From Pseudarthrobacter raffinosi (GTDB lineage: Bacteria; Actinomycetota; Actinomycetes; Actinomycetales; Micrococcaceae), in assembly GCF_023913735.1 (NCBI RefSeq), contig NZ_JAMXBH010000027.1, positions 1-58,041 on the forward strand: a DNA stretch of 58,041 bases, read 5' to 3'. This document shows, in pieces, positions 1-7,649 of the stretch; the first letter of the stretch is position 1; the number at the start of each line of letters is the position of its first letter. The position numbers were made by a program, and so were the translations under genes. The notes beneath the pieces were generated by a model. That model saw nothing but the letters and a program-made list of their open reading frames with translations, did no database searches and had not been told where the DNA came from.

Positions 1-8
1 TCGAGGGC

Positions 9-90
9 CAGTGGCTCCCAAGCACACCACCACTGGCTCTCTTCCGCACGATCGGTGGCTCTGAAGCGCAAGATTGGGTGGCTCTCAAGG
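9..90. repeat. Degenerate ~22-bp tandem repeats, IS21-type terminus remnant
   Basis: Four copies of a TGGCTC core start at about 12, 34, 56 and 79, giving periods of 22, 22 and 23 bp, mostly in the context GGTGGCTCT. IS21-family elements carry such multiple terminal repeats bound by their transposase, and the GATCGGTGGCTC style matches my memory of actinobacterial and proteobacterial IS21 ends. I infer one end of an IS21-like element whose genes lie left of the window. No IS21 gene is visible here, so the family is inferred from repeat architecture only. Confidence 0.5.
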
Positions 91-1530
91 CATCAAATAC
101 TCAGTGATCCCCGCGGGCGGCCGCCTATGCAATCAGAGCGGGTGTTTTTCGTGAGGAGATGAACACGATCATGTTGGCTGAAACCCAGGATGAGGATCAG
201 ATCATTGCCAGAGTCGCCGCGATCGACATTGGCAAGGCTGAACTCGTGTGTTGTGTCCGGGTCCCCGCGGAAGGGGACCGGAAGAAACGGTTGCAGGAGG
301 TGTCCACGCACTCCACTATGACCCGGTCGTTGATGGAGCTGGCCAACCATCTCGTGGACCTCCGGATCGAGCGGGTCGTGATGGAGGCGACTTCGGACTA
401 TTGGAAGCCGGTGTTTTACCTCCTCGAGGCGCACGGGCTCGAGCCGTGGCTGGTCAACGCCCGCGACGTGAAGCACCTGCCGGGCCGGCCGAAGACGGAC
501 GTGCTCGATTCCGTATGGCTGTGCAAGGTCGCCGAGCGGCAGATGCTCCGGCCCAGTTTCGTTCCGCCTGCCCCGATCCGCCGGCTGCGGGATTTGACCC
601 GGTACCGGGCTGATCTGGTCGGGACCCGGACGGCGGAGAAGAACCGGGTCGAGAAACTCCTGGAGGACGCGTGCATCAAGCTCTCCTCGGTGGCCTCGGA
701 TATTTTCGGGGTGTCCGGGCGGGAGATGATGGCAGCGCTCATCGCCGGCGAACGGAACCCGAGTAGGCTCGCGCAGCTGGCCCGGTCAAGAATGCGGGGG
801 AAGATCAGCGAACTTGAGGAGGCCTTCACCGGCCGCTTTGATGACCATCACCGGTTCCTGCTGGCCCGGATGCTGGCACGGATCGACGGGATCGATGCCG
901 ATATCGCCGCGATCGATGAACAGATCGAGGCGCAGTTGGCCCCTTTCGCGGCGGCAGCGGAATGCCTGGATGAGATCCCGGGCATCGGCCCCGTCGCTGC
1001 TGCCGCTATTATCGCCGAAATCGGGGTAGACATGTCACGGTTCCCGACCGCGGGGCACCTGTGTTCCTGGGCAAAGTTCTCCCCGGGCATCAACTCCTCC
1101 GCAGGCAAGACCAAGGGAAACGGTTCGACCGGTCACGGTAACCGCTATCTCGCCCGGGTCCTAGGCGAGGCCGCCGTCGGGGCCAGCAAAACTCACACCT
1201 TTCTGGGCGAACGCCACCAGAGGCTCGCGCGGCGGCGGGGCAAGAAACGCGCCATCGTCGCCACCGGACGTTCCATCCTCGTGATCATCTGGCACCTGCT
1301 GGAGAACCCGGACGCACGGTTCAACGACCTCGGGCCCGACTACTTCAGCCGCCATACCAACCCAGAGACCAGCAAACGCAACCACATCCGCCAGCTCGAA
1401 GCCCTCGGCTACACCGTCACTCTCGCACCCGCAGCCTGACCCCTACCCGTCTTCATACCAACACCAACACCCGCCAGACCACGACGGGGTGCACCAGTGC
1501 GCACCGACCGCGGTCACGTCCCCTCCATTT
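91..1530 (+). mobile_element. IS110-family insertion sequence (ends not defined)
   Basis: This is the extent of an IS110-family element around the transposase at 171-1439. IS110 elements usually lack clear terminal inverted repeats, so both ends are approximate: the left end lies between the IS21-like repeats and the transposase RBS, the right end somewhere after 1440. Only about 80 nt separate the repeats from the gene, which is short for the non-coding region that carries the bridge RNA in IS110-group elements. The bridge RNA may therefore overlap the repeats or lie downstream, as in the IS1111 group. Confidence 0.55.
171..1439 (+). CDS. IS110-family transposase (DEDD recombinase)
   Basis: A 422-aa transposase. 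The N-terminal RuvC-like domain shows the DEDD set: D19 in AIDIGK, E72 in VVMEATSDYW, and D110 and D113 in KTDVLDS. The C-terminal Transposase_20 region begins near the helix-hairpin-helix-like EIPGIGPVAAAAIIAEIG and continues through conserved GHGNRYLARVLGEAA. IS110 enzymes recombine without DDE chemistry and are guided by a bridge RNA encoded by the element. An in-frame ATG lies at 159, but the RBS GAGGAG (153-158) abuts it directly, so ATG 171, with 12-nt spacing, is the more workable start. The frame looks intact, so the element could be active. Confidence 0.9.
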   Translation: MLAETQDEDQIIARVAAIDIGKAELVCCVRVPAEGDRKKRLQEVSTHSTMTRSLMELANHLVDLRIERVVMEATSDYWKPVFYLLEAHGLEPWLVNARDVKHLPGRPKTDVLDSVWLCKVAERQMLRPSFVPPAPIRRLRDLTRYRADLVGTRTAEKNRVEKLLEDACIKLSSVASDIFGVSGREMMAALIAGERNPSRLAQLARSRMRGKISELEEAFTGRFDDHHRFLLARMLARIDGIDADIAAIDEQIEAQLAPFAAAAECLDEIPGIGPVAAAAIIAEIGVDMSRFPTAGHLCSWAKFSPGINSSAGKTKGNGSTGHGNRYLARVLGEAAVGASKTHTFLGERHQRLARRRGKKRAIVATGRSILVIIWHLLENPDARFNDLGPDYFSRHTNPETSKRNHIRQLEALGYTVTLAPAA

Positions 1531-1969
1531 TCGGACTAGTGAGAGAGCGTCCGACGGCGGGAGGCCGGGTTTCCGGGGGAGCGGCACCGCCGGCGGGCCG
1601 AAAGCGTGCCGTGCGTGACGCCGTCGTGCGTTGCCGGCTCTGCGGCGCTTACTGGTGTCCAGCAGTTGTGCTCTGGCTGCCGCCGTGTGATATGGGAGAT
1701 TGCCCTAACTGTGCTAGGATATTGAGTTTGTATGGCGCCCTCTGTGCGCCGTCATCAACCTCGTAAACAATCGTGCCACGGCATAGTGCCCCCTCGTGCT
1801 TCGGACCTGTCCGGATCCGCTTGGGAAGCAAATGTTTTTGGCACGGGCGTTTAGGCCTGGTCTGGCAAAATCCAGGCAGGTCAAGAGACACCCCGATCAA
1901 CCGTTCCGCAAGGCTCATTCCGTAGGAAGATTTTCGGTCTGAGAACCGGCGCGACGCAAGGAGTAAATA
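1440..1969 (+). promoter_or_regulatory. Leader and promoter region upstream of rplN
   Basis: These 530 nt hold no convincing gene. The first part is the right flank of the IS110 element and shows nothing recognisable. The most promoter-like site is an extended -10, TGC-TAGGAT at 1712-1720, followed by an untranslated leader of roughly 240 nt; I see no good -35. The rplN RBS is AAGGAG at 1958-1963, 6 nt before GTG 1970. No rpsQ tail is visible, so the S10-operon genes that normally precede rplN are not adjacent. A promoter here would let the spc operon be transcribed despite the insertion. TSS mapping would decide. Confidence 0.4.
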
Positions 1970-2338
1970 GTGATTCAGCAGGAGTCGCGACTCAAGGTCG
2001 CCGACAACACGGGTGCTAAGGAAATCCTTACCATTCGCGTTCTCGGTGGATCTGGCCGTCGCTACGCAGGCATTGGCGACGTCATCGTCGCTACCGTCAA
2101 GGATGCAATTCCGGGCGGCAACGTAAAGAAGGGCGATGTTGTTAAGGCAGTCATCGTCCGTACCAAGAAGGAACGCCGCCGTGCGGATGGTTCCTATATC
2201 AAGTTTGACGAGAACGCAGCTGTGATCCTGAAGGCTGACGGTGACCCCCGCGGTACCCGTATCTTCGGACCGGTTGGTCGTGAACTTCGTGACAAGAAGT
2301 TCATGAAGATCGTTTCTCTGGCTCCGGAGGTGCTCTAG
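1970..2338 (+). CDS. rplN: 50S ribosomal protein L14 (uL14)
   Basis: A 122-aa protein of standard length for uL14, which binds 23S rRNA at the subunit interface and contacts 16S rRNA through bridges. The N-terminus carries the signature IQQESRLKVADNTGAKE, followed by the five-stranded barrel and the conserved C-terminal segment FGPVGRELRDKKFMKIVSLAPEVL. The start is GTG, 6 nt after AAGGAG. It is the first gene of the spc operon and is followed 3 nt later by rplX. It is upstream-isolated here, because mobile elements lie where rpsQ would be expected. Confidence 0.98.
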   Translation: MIQQESRLKVADNTGAKEILTIRVLGGSGRRYAGIGDVIVATVKDAIPGGNVKKGDVVKAVIVRTKKERRRADGSYIKFDENAAVILKADGDPRGTRIFGPVGRELRDKKFMKIVSLAPEVL

Positions 2339-2341
2339 TCC

Positions 2342-2701
2342 ATGGCTAAGATCAAAAAGGGTGACCTCGTTCAGGTCATCACTGGCGCCAAGGCTGAGCG
2401 CGGCGGCGACAAAGGCAAGCAGGGCAAGGTTCTGCGCGTATTCCCGGAGACCAACCGCGTGTTGGTCGAAGGCATTAACCGCGTAACCAAGCACACGAAG
2501 GCCGGTCAGTCGCAGCGCGGCACCAAGACTGGTGGCATCGAGGTCGTAGAAGCTTCGGTCCACATCTCCAACGTGGCTCTGGTTGACCCGTCCACCAAGA
2601 AGCCCACCCGCGTTGGTTTCCGCACCGAGACCGTGGAGCGCAATGGCGTGAAGCGCGACGTGCGTGTCCGCGTGGCCAAGAGCTCCGGGAAGGACATCTA
2701 A
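2342..2701 (+). CDS. rplX: 50S ribosomal protein L24 (uL24)
   Basis: A 119-aa protein with an N-terminal KOW motif (KKGDLVQVITGAKAERGG onward) and the typical GINRVTKHTK segment. uL24 nucleates 50S assembly by binding near the 5' end of 23S rRNA. It starts with ATG 3 nt after the rplN stop, and its TAA overlaps the rplE ATG by one base, so the two are almost certainly translationally coupled. The length is usual for actinobacteria and nothing is unusual. Confidence 0.97.
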   Translation: MAKIKKGDLVQVITGAKAERGGDKGKQGKVLRVFPETNRVLVEGINRVTKHTKAGQSQRGTKTGGIEVVEASVHISNVALVDPSTKKPTRVGFRTETVERNGVKRDVRVRVAKSSGKDI

Positions 2702-3282
2702 TGACTGAGACTCTCGAGACTCCGGCAGCGAAGATCGTTCCTCGTCTGAAGACCAAGTACGCCGATTCCATCAAGAGCACGCTCGTTGAGGAATTCAAGT
2801 ACAGCAACGTTAACCAGGTTCCCCGCCTGGTGAAGGTCGTTGTGAACATGGGTGTTGGAGATGCCGCTAAGGACTCCAAGCTGATCGACGGCGCTGTCCG
2901 CGATCTGACCCTGATCACCGGCCAGAAGCCGCAGGTAACCAAGGCCCGCAAGTCGATCGCACAGTTCAAGCTGCGCGAAGGCATGCCCATCGGCGCACAC
3001 GCAACTCTGCGTGGAGACCGCATGTGGGAATTCCTGGATCGTCTGGTCACGCTGGCTCTGCCCCGTATCCGCGACTTCCGCGGCCTCAGTGGCAAGCAGT
3101 TCGACGGCAACGGCAACTACACCTTCGGTCTGACCGAGCAGGTTATGTTCCACGAAATCGACCAGGATTCCATTGACCGCGTTCGCGGCATGGACATCAC
3201 GGTTGTAACCACCGCCAAGACCGATGACGAAGGCCGCGCGCTGCTCAAGGCGCTTGGTTTCCCGTTCAAGGCCGAAGACTAA
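2701..3282 (+). CDS. rplE: 50S ribosomal protein L5 (uL5)
   Basis: A 193-aa uL5, part of the 5S rRNA-L5-L18 complex of the central protuberance. Conserved blocks include KVVVNMGVGDAAKDSK, ITGQKPQVTKARKSIAQFKLREGMPIG and the region around MFHEIDQDSIDRVRGMDITVVTTA. The ATG overlaps the rplX stop by one base. In many bacteria rpsN follows directly. Here a 78-nt gap (3283-3360) leads straight to rpsH, and it contains a short stem-loop (3301-3309 with 3323-3330, one bulged T) but no S14 gene. Confidence 0.98.
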   Translation: MTETLETPAAKIVPRLKTKYADSIKSTLVEEFKYSNVNQVPRLVKVVVNMGVGDAAKDSKLIDGAVRDLTLITGQKPQVTKARKSIAQFKLREGMPIGAHATLRGDRMWEFLDRLVTLALPRIRDFRGLSGKQFDGNGNYTFGLTEQVMFHEIDQDSIDRVRGMDITVVTTAKTDDEGRALLKALGFPFKAED

Positions 3283-3360
3283 TCTAACTACGTAACAGGT
3301 CCTTCGCTGATGCTTCATGCAGCAGCGAGGAAACCGTTATGAGGAAGGGCAAGAGCCCAA

Positions 3361-3759
3361 ATGACAATGACTGATCCGGTCGCAGACATGCTTACGCGTC
3401 TGCGCAATGCAAACTCGGCTTACCACGATTCCGTGTCCATGCCGTACAGCAAGCTCAAGGCACGCGTTGCCGACATCCTGAAGGCTGAAGGTTACATCGC
3501 CTCCTGGAAAGAAGAAGACGCAGAGGTTGGCAAGAAGCTGACCCTGGACCTTAAGTTCGGACCGAACCGCGAGCGTTCAATCGCTGGCGTTCGCCGTATT
3601 TCCAAGCCGGGCCTGCGTGTTTACGCAAAGTCCACCAACCTCCCGCACGTGCTCGGTGGCCTGGGTGTCGCAATCCTGTCCACCTCTTCCGGCCTCTTGA
3701 CTGATAAGCAAGCCGGCAAGAAGGGCGTGGGCGGCGAAGTCCTCGCCTACGTCTGGTAA
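3361..3759 (+). CDS. rpsH: 30S ribosomal protein S8 (uS8)
   Basis: A 132-aa uS8, which binds the central domain of 16S rRNA and in well-studied bacteria autoregulates the spc operon. The sequence shows MTDPVADMLTRLRNANSAYHD at the N-terminus and the C-terminal RNA-binding signature SKPGLRVYAKSTNLP...GLGVAILSTSSGLLTDKQA. Two ATGs (3361, 3367) are possible. I keep 3361, which gives the MTMTDPVADML form and sits about 12 nt after a GAGGAAGGG purine run. It is followed by rplF after 18 nt. Confidence 0.97.
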   Translation: MTMTDPVADMLTRLRNANSAYHDSVSMPYSKLKARVADILKAEGYIASWKEEDAEVGKKLTLDLKFGPNRERSIAGVRRISKPGLRVYAKSTNLPHVLGGLGVAILSTSSGLLTDKQAGKKGVGGEVLAYVW

Positions 3760-3777
3760 CGGGAAAGGAAGAGAATA

Positions 3778-4314
3778 ATGTCACGTATTGGACGTCTCCC
3801 CATCACCGTTCCTGCCGGCGTTGAGGTCAAGGTTGACGGCTCTGTCGTCAGCGTCAAGGGTGCCAAAGGCGAGCTGAACCACACTGTGGCCAGCCCGATC
3901 GAGGTTTCCTTGGAAGCAGAGACCCTGACTGTCGCCCGCCCGAACGACGAGCGCGCCTCCCGTTCACTCCACGGCCTGACCCGCACCCTGATCTCCAACA
4001 TGATCGAGGGCGTTACCAAGGGCTACGAGAAGAAGCTTGAAATCGTTGGTACTGGTTACCGCGTTCAGGCCAAGGGATCTGACCTTGAGTTCGCTCTCGG
4101 CTACAGCCACCCGGTAAATGTCACCGCACCGGACGGCATCACCTTTGCAGTTGAGACCCCGACCAAGCTCTCTGTTTCAGGTATCAACAAGCAGCAGGTC
4201 GGCGAGGTTGCTGCCAACATTCGCAAGCTGCGGAAGCCGGACCCCTACAAGGGCAAGGGCATCCGCTACGCAGGCGAAGTCATCCGCCGCAAGGTCGGAA
4301 AGGCTGGTAAGTAA
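3778..4314 (+). CDS. rplF: 50S ribosomal protein L6 (uL6)
   Basis: A 178-aa uL6 made of two related alpha/beta domains, ending with the signature PDPYKGKGIRYAGEVIRRK that contacts 23S rRNA near the sarcin-ricin loop. The start MSRIGRLPITVPAGVEV is typical. The RBS AAGGAAGAG lies a few bases upstream of the ATG. It is tightly packed between rpsH and rplR (2-nt gap). The length is normal and no anomalies are seen. Confidence 0.98.
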   Translation: MSRIGRLPITVPAGVEVKVDGSVVSVKGAKGELNHTVASPIEVSLEAETLTVARPNDERASRSLHGLTRTLISNMIEGVTKGYEKKLEIVGTGYRVQAKGSDLEFALGYSHPVNVTAPDGITFAVETPTKLSVSGINKQQVGEVAANIRKLRKPDPYKGKGIRYAGEVIRRKVGKAGK

Positions 4315-4316
4315 CC

Positions 4317-4700
4317 ATGGCCATCTCAATTAACAAGAAGCGTACGAACAAGAGCAAGTCTGCTTCGCGCAGCCGCCGCCAGCTTCGTATCCGCAAGCGC
4401 ATCTCCGGCACGGCTGTACGTCCTCGTCTGGTCGTCAACCGCTCCGCACGCCACGTATTCGTCCAGGTTGTCGATGACACCAAGGGCCTGACCGTAGCAA
4501 GCGCCTCCACACTGGAAGCCGACCTTCGTGCATTCGAAGGCGACAAGACCGCCAAGGCCAAGCGCGTTGGCGAGCTCGTTGCCGCTCGTGCCAAGGCTGC
4601 CGGTATCGAAGCTGTTGTCTTCGACCGCGGTGGTAACAAGTACCACGGCCGGATTGCTGCTGTCGCTGACGGCGCACGTGAAGGTGGGCTGTCACTGTGA
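4317..4700 (+). CDS. rplR: 50S ribosomal protein L18 (uL18)
   Basis: A 127-aa uL18, the 5S rRNA partner in the central protuberance. The N-terminus is very basic (KKRTNKSKSASRSRRQLRIR), followed by the core with RPRLVVNRSARHVFVQVVDD and the C-terminal FDRGGNKYHGRIAAVADGAREGGL. It begins 2 nt after rplF, and its TGA overlaps the rpsE GTG by 4 nt, which is typical coupling within the spc operon. Confidence 0.97.
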   Translation: MAISINKKRTNKSKSASRSRRQLRIRKRISGTAVRPRLVVNRSARHVFVQVVDDTKGLTVASASTLEADLRAFEGDKTAKAKRVGELVAARAKAAGIEAVVFDRGGNKYHGRIAAVADGAREGGLSL

Positions 4701-5425
4701 CGGAAGCAAACAAGGAAAAGGACACTGTGTCTGCAGATCAGAAGGCTACTGAAGCCGTAGCTGCTCCGGCCACTGCGCCCGCAGCTGCTGCCGATGACCG
4801 CCGTGGTGGCGCTCGTCGTGGCGAGCGTGGCGACAAGGGCCAGGGCGGTCGCGACGGCGGCCGTGGTGGCCGTGGTGGCCGCGACGGCGGCCGCGAAGCC
4901 GAGAAGAGCCAGTTCATTGAACGCGTTGTCACCATCAACCGCGTTTCCAAGGTGGTCAAGGGCGGTCGTCGCTTCAGCTTCACCGCTCTGGTCGTCGTTG
5001 GTGACGGTAACGGCATGGTCGGCGTCGGCTACGGCAAGGCTAAGGAAGTTCCCGCCGCAATCGCGAAGGGCGTTGAAGAGGCCAAGAAGTCCTTCTTCCG
5101 CGTTCCCCGGATTGGGAACACCATCCCGCACCGCGTTCAGGGTGAGGCCGCTGCCGGCGTCGTAATGCTGCGTCCGGCTTCCGCCGGTACCGGTGTTATT
5201 GCCGGTGGTCCGGTCCGCGCCATCTTGGAGTGCGTGGGCATCCACGACATCCTCTCCAAGTCGCTGGGTTCCTCCAACGCCATCAACATCGTTCACGCGA
5301 CTGTTGCTGCGCTGAAGCAGCTCGAAGAGCCGGCAGCAGTGGCAGCACGCCGCGGCCTGCCGCTGGACGAGGTTGCTCCGCCGGCAATGGTGAAGGCAAT
5401 CCTGAACCAGAAGGCGGGTGTCTAA
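4697..5425 (+). CDS. rpsE: 30S ribosomal protein S5 (uS5) with long N-terminal RG-rich extension
   Basis: A 242-aa uS5, a component of the mRNA entry site and translational fidelity centre. The conserved double-stranded RNA-binding domain starts near residue 71 (QFIERVVTINRVSKVVKGGRR) and the C-terminal domain carries GVIAGGPVRAILECVGI. E. coli S5 is about 167 aa. Here the first ~70 residues are an added, apparently disordered segment, Ala-rich and then a repetitive Arg-Gly-Asp-Gly stretch (about residues 35-68). The start is a GTG overlapping rplR by 4 nt. A second in-frame GTG ten codons later is possible. Confidence 0.96.
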   Translation: MTEANKEKDTVSADQKATEAVAAPATAPAAAADDRRGGARRGERGDKGQGGRDGGRGGRGGRDGGREAEKSQFIERVVTINRVSKVVKGGRRFSFTALVVVGDGNGMVGVGYGKAKEVPAAIAKGVEEAKKSFFRVPRIGNTIPHRVQGEAAAGVVMLRPASAGTGVIAGGPVRAILECVGIHDILSKSLGSSNAINIVHATVAALKQLEEPAAVAARRGLPLDEVAPPAMVKAILNQKAGV

Positions 5426-5428
5426 GCC

Positions 5429-5635
5429 ATGGCTAAGAACCTGATTCCCTCCGACCTTCAGTTGGAGATCACTCAGATCAAGTCCGCCATTGGCGGCAAG
5501 CAGAACCAGCGCGACACCCTTCGGTCCCTCGGCCTGAAGCGGATCGGACATACCGTTGTCCGCACCGCCGACGCCGTGACTGTTGGAATGCTCAACACGG
5601 TTCCGCACCTGGTAAAGGTAGAGGAGGCGAAGTAA
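5429..5635 (+). CDS. rpmD: 50S ribosomal protein L30 (uL30)
   Basis: A 68-aa uL30, a small ferredoxin-like-fold protein of the large subunit, present in actinobacteria but absent from some other phyla. Diagnostic residues are LQLEITQIKSAIGGKQNQRDTLRSLGLKRIGHTV and the C-terminal NTVPHLVKVEEAK. It lies 3 nt after rpsE and its stop codon is immediately followed by the rplO ATG. Confidence 0.97.
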   Translation: MAKNLIPSDLQLEITQIKSAIGGKQNQRDTLRSLGLKRIGHTVVRTADAVTVGMLNTVPHLVKVEEAK

Positions 5636-6118
5636 ATGGCAGAGAAAAAGATCGCCGCAGAGACTGCTGAGAAGCAGAACACACTGAAGGTTCACCACCT
5701 GCGTCCCGCCCCGGGTGCCAAGACCGCCAAGACCCGAGTTGGTCGTGGTGAAGGTTCCAAGGGTAAGACCGCTGGTCGCGGTACCAAGGGTACGAAGGCC
5801 CGCTACCAGATCAAGGCTGGCTTTGCCGGCGGCCAGTTGCCGCTGCACATGCGCCTGCCGAAGCTGCGCGGCTTCAAGAACCCGTTCCGGGTTGAGTTCC
5901 AGGTTGTAAACCTGGACAAGCTCAACGAGCTGTTCCCCGAAGGTGGCACAGTCACCGTGGAGAACCTGGTCGAGAAGGGTGCCGTTCGCAAGAACCAGCC
6001 CGTCAAGGTGCTTGGCACCGGCGACATCACCGTCAAGGTTGACGTCACCGTCCACGCATTCTCGGCCAGCGCCGCAGAAAAGATTGCAGCAGCAGGCGGA
6101 AGCACCACCGCTCTCTAG
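5636..6118 (+). CDS. rplO: 50S ribosomal protein L15 (uL15)
   Basis: A 160-aa uL15, a late-assembly protein that stabilises 23S rRNA domains. The N-terminal half contains the Gly/Lys-rich signature VGRGEGSKGKTAGRGTKG and GFAGGQLPLHMRLPKLRGFKN. The C-terminus contains VTVENLVEKGAVRKNQPVKVLGTGDITVK. The extra N-terminal ~18 residues relative to E. coli are common in actinobacteria. It is the last ribosomal protein gene before a strong terminator that separates it from secY. Confidence 0.97.
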   Translation: MAEKKIAAETAEKQNTLKVHHLRPAPGAKTAKTRVGRGEGSKGKTAGRGTKGTKARYQIKAGFAGGQLPLHMRLPKLRGFKNPFRVEFQVVNLDKLNELFPEGGTVTVENLVEKGAVRKNQPVKVLGTGDITVKVDVTVHAFSASAAEKIAAAGGSTTAL

Positions 6119-6144
6119 TAGACGGTGGGCGAACGCCCGTTGTG

Positions 6145-6194
6145 AACTCCCGGCGTGCAAGGCCCCCAGGGCCCTGCACGCTGGGAGTTTTTTT
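6145..6194 (+). terminator. Intrinsic terminator after rplO
   Basis: A long inverted repeat: an arm beginning AACTCCC then GCGTGCA pairs with TGCACGC then GGGAGTT, with one mismatch/bulge, and a GGCC/GGCC inner stem. It is followed by a run of seven or more T from 6188. This is the only textbook Rho-independent terminator in the spc block and marks the end of the rplN-rplO unit, so secY-adk-map probably depends on its own promoter or on readthrough. Confidence 0.85.
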
Positions 6195-6248
6195 CACATC
6201 CACTGGCCGACCATTTCCGGCCGTTCGCCGCAAGCGCGGGTTCTTGGA

Positions 6249-6279
6249 TTGTTCGCATGGCCAATCCACCCGTTAGACT
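6249..6279 (+). promoter_or_regulatory. Candidate promoter for secY-adk-map
   Basis: TTGTTC at 6249-6254 and TAGACT at 6274-6279 are separated by 19 bp and lie 60 bp upstream of the secY start. TAGACT fits the actinobacterial housekeeping -10 (TANNNT); the spacing is a little long. The site lies directly after the rplO terminator, which makes a promoter here logical. The call is inferred from motif and context. Confidence 0.45.
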
Positions 6280-6338
6280 CTGTTGTTGGGATTATTGTCC
6301 CCCATCACACCACGCTTATAAACAACACAGGAGGACGC

Positions 6339-7649
6339 TTGCTTAGCGCATTTGGCCGGGCCTTTCGCACGCCTGACCTGCGACGCAAGTTGTTGTTCAC
6401 GCTGGCAATCATCACAATCTTCCGCTTGGGTGCATTCATCCCCTCGCCTGGTGTGAACTACCAGAATGTCCAGCAATGCTTGCAGAACGGTCAGACCGCT
6501 GGCGGGCTTTATCAGCTCGTCAACCTGTTCAGCGGCGGTGCCTTGCTTCAGGTGTCCATCTTCGCGCTGGGCATCATGCCGTACATCACGGCCAGCATCA
6601 TCGTGCAGCTGCTCCGGGTGGTCATTCCCCGGTTCCAGGAGCTGTACGAGGAGGGCGCCTCCGGGCAGTCCCAGCTCACCCAGTACACGCGTTACCTCAC
6701 CATTGCCCTAGGCCTGCTGAACGCCACGACGCTGGTGTCGCTGGCACGTTCAGGCCAGTTGCTTCCGGGCTGTGCCCTGCCGATCATTCCTGACGACAGC
6801 ATCATCACCACCATCCTGCTGATCATCACGCTGACCGCCGGTACCGGACTCATCATGTGGATGGGCGAACTCGTCACCGAAAAGGGTGTGGGCAACGGCA
6901 TGTCGCTGCTCATCTTCACCTCCATCGCCGCAACGTTCCCCACGTCCCTGGGCGCCATCTGGAGCTCACAAGGCCCGGGCACGTTCTTTATGGTCCTGGT
7001 CATCGGCCTGGTGACGGTTGCCCTGGTGGTCTTCGTGGAGCAGTCCCAGCGCCGTGTCCCGGTGCAGTACGCCAAGCGAATGATCGGACGCCGGACCGTC
7101 GGCGGCACCAACACCTACATCCCCATCAAGGTGAACATGGCAGGCGTGATCCCCGTGATCTTCGCATCCTCCATGCTCTACCTGCCGGGACTGATCTCAC
7201 AGTTCAACCAGCCCAAAGCGGGCGAGGCGCTCGCGCCGTGGGTTGAGTGGATCAACAACAACCTGACCCGAGGAGACCACCCGATCTACATGGCGCTGTA
7301 CTTCGCCATGATCGTGTTCTTCACCTACTTCTATGTCGCGATCACCTTCAACCCTGAAGAGGTCTCGGACAACATGAAGAAGTACGGCGGTTTCATCCCG
7401 GGTATCCGTGCCGGAAAACCGACCGCGGATTACCTGCAGTACGTGCTCTCCCGGATCACGCTGCCCGGAGCCCTGTACCTGGGCTTCGTGGCACTGATTC
7501 CGCTGGTGGCGCTGGTACTGATCAACGCGAACCAGAACTTCCCGTTCGGTGGCACCTCGATCCTGATCATGGTGGGCGTTGGCCTTGAAACCGTCAAGCA
7601 AATAGATGCGCAGCTACAGCAACGTCACTACGAAGGGCTTTTGCGATGA
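6339..7649 (+). CDS. secY: Preprotein translocase subunit SecY
   Basis: A 436-aa SecY, the channel-forming subunit of the Sec translocon, with ten predicted transmembrane helices. The conserved start region FGRAFRTPDLRRKLLFTL leads to TM1. The plug region, ITASIIVQLL, the cytosolic loop KYGGFIPGIRAG and the terminal QLQQRHYEG are present. I place the start at TTG 6339, 4 nt after AGGAGG (6329-6334), which gives the usual N-terminus LLSAFGRAF. An open frame extends upstream to 5943, but it runs antisense to no known homology and crosses the rplO terminator, so it is rejected. The gene overlaps adk by 4 nt. Confidence 0.95.
   Translation: MLSAFGRAFRTPDLRRKLLFTLAIITIFRLGAFIPSPGVNYQNVQQCLQNGQTAGGLYQLVNLFSGGALLQVSIFALGIMPYITASIIVQLLRVVIPRFQELYEEGASGQSQLTQYTRYLTIALGLLNATTLVSLARSGQLLPGCALPIIPDDSIITTILLIITLTAGTGLIMWMGELVTEKGVGNGMSLLIFTSIAATFPTSLGAIWSSQGPGTFFMVLVIGLVTVALVVFVEQSQRRVPVQYAKRMIGRRTVGGTNTYIPIKVNMAGVIPVIFASSMLYLPGLISQFNQPKAGEALAPWVEWINNNLTRGDHPIYMALYFAMIVFFTYFYVAITFNPEEVSDNMKKYGGFIPGIRAGKPTADYLQYVLSRITLPGALYLGFVALIPLVALVLINANQNFPFGGTSILIMVGVGLETVKQIDAQLQQRHYEGLLR

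Noticed and set aside
1497..1766. 89-aa frame between the IS110 transposase and rplN
   Set aside because: No RBS, Arg/Pro-rich with no resemblance to rpsQ or other proteins; it overlaps the likely rplN promoter.
4843..4900. GC-rich short repeats in rpsE as a possible mobile or minisatellite element
   Set aside because: They are in frame and encode the RG-rich S5 extension, so coding repetition is sufficient explanation.
4280..6160. 626-aa open frame on the minus strand across rplR-rplO
   Set aside because: It is fully antisense to conserved ribosomal protein genes with low-complexity composition; a GC-rich codon-bias shadow.
5943..6338. N-terminal extension of secY in frame
   Set aside because: It overlaps rplO out of frame and runs through a strong terminator; the TTG at 6339 with AGGAGG gives the normal SecY N-terminus.
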